From positions 105,975 through 169,974 of the forward strand of contig VXAU01002239.1 of NCBI GenBank assembly GCA_013399695.1: 64,000 nucleotides of DNA. Direction: 5' to 3'. The notes under the pieces were generated by a model that worked only from the letters and a program-made list of their open reading frames with translations, ran no database searches and was not told the DNA's origin. Position numbers and translations under genes: made by a program. This DNA is from Formicarius rufipectus (taxonomy: Eukaryota > Chordata > Aves > Passeriformes > Formicariidae). Below are positions 61,411-64,000 of this stretch, in pieces. Positions within the stretch are counted from its first letter, which is position 1; every line of letters begins with the position of its first letter.

Positions 61411-62159
61411 CCTTTTCCCAAAGCACAGAATATATGAATCTCTTACAGTTCTGAGCTACACAGTTTGTGATTTGAGGTACATCTTTAGGAGTTTAAGCCT
61501 GTGATTTTGGATCTCTGGGACTTCTTTCGTGATCTTTGAGCCACTGGCAGGTCACCAGACCTCTAACGGTACAGCCTTGAAGGACCTCTTTTCTCTGTAA
61601 TTTTATACACTACTGTGCCCATGGGAACAGAGCTGGGAGGCATGCACAAGTGATGGAAGTGTGAACAAAACACCACTGCACATGTATCCCCTCAAAGTGA
61701 TGGCTACAATTCCCACTAGAGCAGAGAGGGATAAAATTCAATGATGGGTTTGAACTCCCAACTCTGAGAAAAGAACATTATCTACTACAAACTTTACAAT
61801 TCACCTTCTTCACCTTTTGTACAAAATATATCAAGTTCTGAACACTGCCATAATAGAAAGCACCCAAACCTCAACCAACTTGGGCATCTTCCTTCCAGCC
61901 TTCCTCCATCCTATTCTCTAAAACATGTCTTCTTCCATCCTTGTAGCAGTCAATTCTGAATTTATGGCATGGAAAAATTCCTGCCAGAAATGGGCAGAGG
62001 AAAAGATCCAGCCAAATAATGTAAATGCTTTAAACTGATGCTTAAAATGTCTGTTTTGTCTTATCTCTGCTGCATTCTTCTTCCCAGAAGGCCCCTCTGT
62101 GAGCTGAGGAGCGGGAAGAAGTCCTAAGACTTTGATATATGAAACCCCTTTCCTATCAA
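61411..62159. other. Sequence between a CR1 tail and the ERV
   Basis: No gene recognised. Part of the right-hand 300-400 bases may be U3 of the retroviral LTR, but I cannot place its left end. Confidence 0.4.
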
Positions 62160-62332
62160 ATGTGAATTCCACTATCCCTATTGGCTTCTGACCAGATAAC
62201 CCTCTAGTCCCTCATTGGAGCATTCGAGCTCATCTCTGAAGTGTATAAAAACCCCTGTCTTTTTTCAATAAAGAGTTCTTTGTTCAGCTCCTCCATACCT
62301 AGATGGTCTGTGTGTCCACTCTCTAAGTCTCA
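62160..62332 (+). mobile_element. LTR-like segment with TATA box and poly(A) signal
   Basis: A TATAAAA box (62244-62250) and AATAAAG (62267-62273) lie 23 bases apart. A U5-like stretch follows, ending in a plausible CA at 62331-62332. A poly(A) signal this close to the TATA box, near the expected cap site, fits the short R region of alpha/beta-retrovirus-like LTRs. The left end of U3 is not resolved, no primer-binding site follows, and pol sequence begins soon after. Confidence 0.55.
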
Positions 62333-62368
62333 ATTGCATTATTATGATTTGCATTTGATTTTCAGCTA

Positions 62369-62608
62369 GTGATGTCAGATTTCACAGACAAACTAATAAC
62401 ACACCTACCAACCATTCCTTTTTTGCAGTTTCTGTCTATCTCCCAACCCAAATTGAAAACTAACTTCTCTACAGACCCTTTGGAGAAAGCTGTCACTGTG
62501 TTCACAGATGGATCGGGAAAGACTGGCAATGCAGTAGTAGCCTGGTTTGAGAAAGGAGAATGGAAAAATAGATGGTCATCAAGTCAAAGGCTCATCTCAA
62601 ATCGCTGA
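62369..62608 (+). pseudogene. ERV pol fragment: connection and start of RNase H (broken)
   Basis: The frame (GTG at 62369 followed by ATG at 62372) has no gene start of its own; it is the middle of a pol reading frame. It holds the end of the reverse-transcriptase connection region and the first RNase H catalytic block, VFTDGSG (Asp near residue 46). RNase H degrades the RNA strand during reverse transcription. The reading is lost at the five-A run 62564-62568: after it this frame continues with unrelated residues to a stop at 62606-62608, while pol homology continues in the neighbouring frame, so a single-base indel in the run is the simplest reading. Everything N-terminal, including the polymerase active site, is absent from the window. 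Non-functional remnant. Confidence 0.8.
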
Positions 62609-63563
62609 GCTCTCAGCAGTGGTAAAAGCTTTCTATCTGTTTCCACAGCCTCTGAATTTAGTATCAGATTCTGCCTACATAGTAGCTGTGGTGAGTCGCA
62701 TTGAAAATAGTTATCTGAAAGAATTAAATAATCAAAATTTGTTTACACTGTTTAAAACATTGTTGCTTGTAATCCAACAGAGAAAACATCCATTCTACAT
62801 CACTCACATTAGATCACATACAAGCCTTGCTGGCCCACTAACAGAAGGCAATGCCATAGCTGACAGAGCCACAAATCCAGCCTTTCCTGTTAATTCAGTC
62901 CCCACACCTAACAATTTTGAGATAGTAAAACTTTCTCATAATTTCTTCCACCAAAATTCAAAGTCACTGAAAAAATTGTTTTCATTATCTGACTCCCAAG
63001 CAAAGTCTATTGAGTCTGCATGTCCAGACTGTCAACTAGTAACTCCAGTAAGATCAGAAGGAGTTAACCCCAGAGGTCTCAGTCCCTTAGATCTCTGGCA
63101 AACAGATGTGACACATGTCCCACAATTTGGCAGATTGAAATATGTACACGTCTCAGTTGACACCGGTTCAGGCCTTATTGCAGCTCCAGCACATACTGGA
63201 GAAAAAGCTCGAGATGTTCAGAGACATTTTTCCTCAGCATTTGCTATAATGGGCATCCCAAAGCAAATAAAAACAGATAATAGCCCAGCTTACATTTCTG
63301 CCTCCCTCCGAAAATTTTTCAATATGTGGGGTGTGATTCATACCACAGGAATCCCTCACTCCCCACAAGGGCAAGGAATAATAGAGAGAACCCACAAAAC
63401 CTTAAAAGACATGCTTAAAAAACAAGAGAAATTAGCTGCAGATCTCACTCCCCCAGAACATTTAAACAAGGCACTGTATGTACTCAGTTTTTTGAATAGG
63501 CTACATGACGATGTTTCACCTGTTGGACGTCATTTTGGGGGGTGGAAAATCAGAAACAGGTGA
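62547..63563 (+). pseudogene. ERV pol fragment: RNase H remainder and integrase catalytic core
   Basis: Pol homology resumes in this frame after about 62568; the opening residues are out-of-frame lead-in. RNase H continues with AEL (Glu near 21), SDSAY (Asp near 41), RSHT (His near 91) and IADRATN (Asp near 106). The integrase zinc-binding set follows as His131, His135, Cys159, Cys162. The catalytic triad is complete: Asp187 in WQTDVTH, Asp244 in KTDNSPAY and Glu280 in QGQGIIERTH, exactly 35 residues between the last two (DD35E). Integrase joins viral DNA to the host genome. The frame is lost near the six-G run at 63537-63542 before the C-terminal domain and then hits a stop at 63561-63563. 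Family signature: class II (ERVK/alpha-beta-like). Conserved catalytic residues suggest modest age but do not imply activity. Confidence 0.88.
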
Positions 63564-63792
63564 AGCCAAGGTAAAACACAAGGATATCCTGACAGGAGAA
63601 TGGCTTGGTCCTGTCCCCCTAATTGCCTGGGGGAGGGGACATGCATGTATCTCTACAGGTTCTGGACCGAGATGGATACCATCAAGATTAGTAAAGATCT
63701 ACCAGGAAGTTTCCCCCCCAGCTCCAGCAACACCAGCAGATCCAGCACCAGCAGCAGGAAGCGATCCTCCAGCAGCATCATCTTCGGGATAA
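63505..63792 (+). pseudogene. ERV pol fragment: integrase C-terminal domain
   Basis: After the second frameshift the pol reading continues in this frame: DILTGEWLGPVPLIAWGRGHACIS, then GPRWIPSRLVKIY, the conserved SH3-like DNA-binding domain of class II integrases (WGRG and RW.P blocks). A proline/alanine/serine-rich tail follows, ending at the stop at 63790-63792. The ATG at 63505 is incidental. The last 120 or so bases overlap env in another frame, as in beta-retroviruses. Confidence 0.78.
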
Positions 63793-64000
63793 TCCTGCTC
63801 TTCGCATGCAACATAACACCAACACACCAAAAGGACTCATCATCACAATTGGTTCCTGCATCTCCTCCATCCATTCCTAATTGGATAATGTTCTCCAGAC
63901 AAAACATTTGGTTAAACCTGGCACAATCTCTGAGCATTGACTCTATCTGTCTGTCTACACTAGACCCCTCTAATCCGTTTAAGACCTGTCTTGTAGGAAT
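63672..64000 (+). CDS. ERV env, N-terminal part (partial, runs off window)
   Basis: An open frame from ATG 63672 with no stop to the window end (109 codons), overlapping the pol tail by 121 bases in another frame. Residues 1-35 are serine-rich and polar with a basic RKR at 29-31. Residues 36-46 (IIFGIILLFAC) form a hydrophobic signal-peptide core, followed by NIT, a possible glycosylation site. A WLNLAQSL block and 'NPFKTCLVG' near the window end resemble the surface-subunit N-terminus of class II avian envs ('W..LAQ' and 'NPF.TCL.G'). This frame lacks a stop inside the window. Env would be the membrane glycoprotein; whether the rest is intact cannot be seen. The pol start of this provirus is deleted, so env expression is not established. 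Confidence 0.65.
   Translation, partial: MDTIKISKDLPGSFPPSSSNTSRSSTSSRKRSSSSIIFGIILLFACNITPTHQKDSSSQLVPASPPSIPNWIMFSRQNIWLNLAQSLSIDSICLSTLDPSNPFKTCLVG

Larger units (their letters stand above)
62160..64000 (+). mobile_element. Degenerate class II (ERVK-like) endogenous retrovirus, cut by window end
   Basis: The order LTR-like segment, RNase H, integrase, env is retroviral. The integrase and env N-terminus resemble class II (alpha/beta-retrovirus-like) ERVs common in passerine genomes. Gag, protease and most of reverse transcriptase are missing between the LTR-like part and RNase H. Pol has two frameshifts and no intact gene is present. The element continues past the window, where the rest of env and a 3' LTR would be expected. 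Confidence 0.85.

Noticed and set aside
63653..63937. 94-codon minus-strand frame in the ERV
   Set aside because: It is the antisense shadow of the pol tail and env.
1..64000. tRNA, rRNA, CRISPR array, operons and bacterial-type promoters
   Set aside because: The sequence is nuclear vertebrate DNA; I saw no tRNA-like cloverleaf or other RNA gene by eye, and CRISPR-style spaced repeats are absent.

Overview
The window looks like non-coding avian nuclear DNA. The evidence is a dozen CR1 LINE 3' ends, several with the diagnostic ATTCTATG-type tail, plus bird-style endogenous retroviral pieces. Very old amniote relics (MIR-like SINE cores, ancient CR1, short palindromic elements) also survive, which is typical of slowly evolving sauropsid genomes. 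Base composition is AT-rich and I see no CpG island. I cannot tell the species. I found no complete host protein-coding gene, rRNA or tRNA. Almost every open frame is a chance frame or lies in simple repeats. The one host-like candidate is a short exon-like frame on the minus strand near 50.09-50.26 kb.

Layout. 0-2.6 kb holds A/T tracts, a 28-base gap, a CR1 tail and, abutting it, a minus-strand solo LTR with a perfect 5-bp target duplication. 2.6-8.7 kb is mostly unique. 8.7-14.7 kb carries two long, perfect pentanucleotide arrays, (AAAAG)n and (CTTTT)n, which are reverse complements about 5 kb apart and each end at a single undetermined base. 15-31 kb is unique DNA with CR1 tails, one good ancient CR1 (20.5-20.9 kb) and MIR-like relics. 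31-48 kb is unique DNA with several AT-rich blocks that could be conserved regulatory elements, but no genes. 48-55 kb holds an old CR1, the candidate exon and a cluster of CR1 copies in opposite orientations. 55-61 kb has paired poly(T) runs and otherwise unique sequence.

The right edge (about 62.16 kb to the window end) is a degenerate class II (ERVK, alpha/beta-retrovirus-like) endogenous retrovirus on the plus strand. A U3-R-U5-like segment directly abuts the RNase H part of pol. Integrase follows with all catalytic and zinc-binding residues visible, then the 5' part of env, which overlaps pol in another frame and runs off the window. Gag, protease and most of reverse transcriptase are missing, and pol is broken by two frameshifts at or near homopolymer runs.

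Overall this fits a gene desert or a large intron. The best leads are the ERV structure, the inverted pentanucleotide arrays, the candidate exon, a recurring palindromic relic family and a compact POU/homeobox/SOX/PBX-like motif cluster near 26.0 kb.
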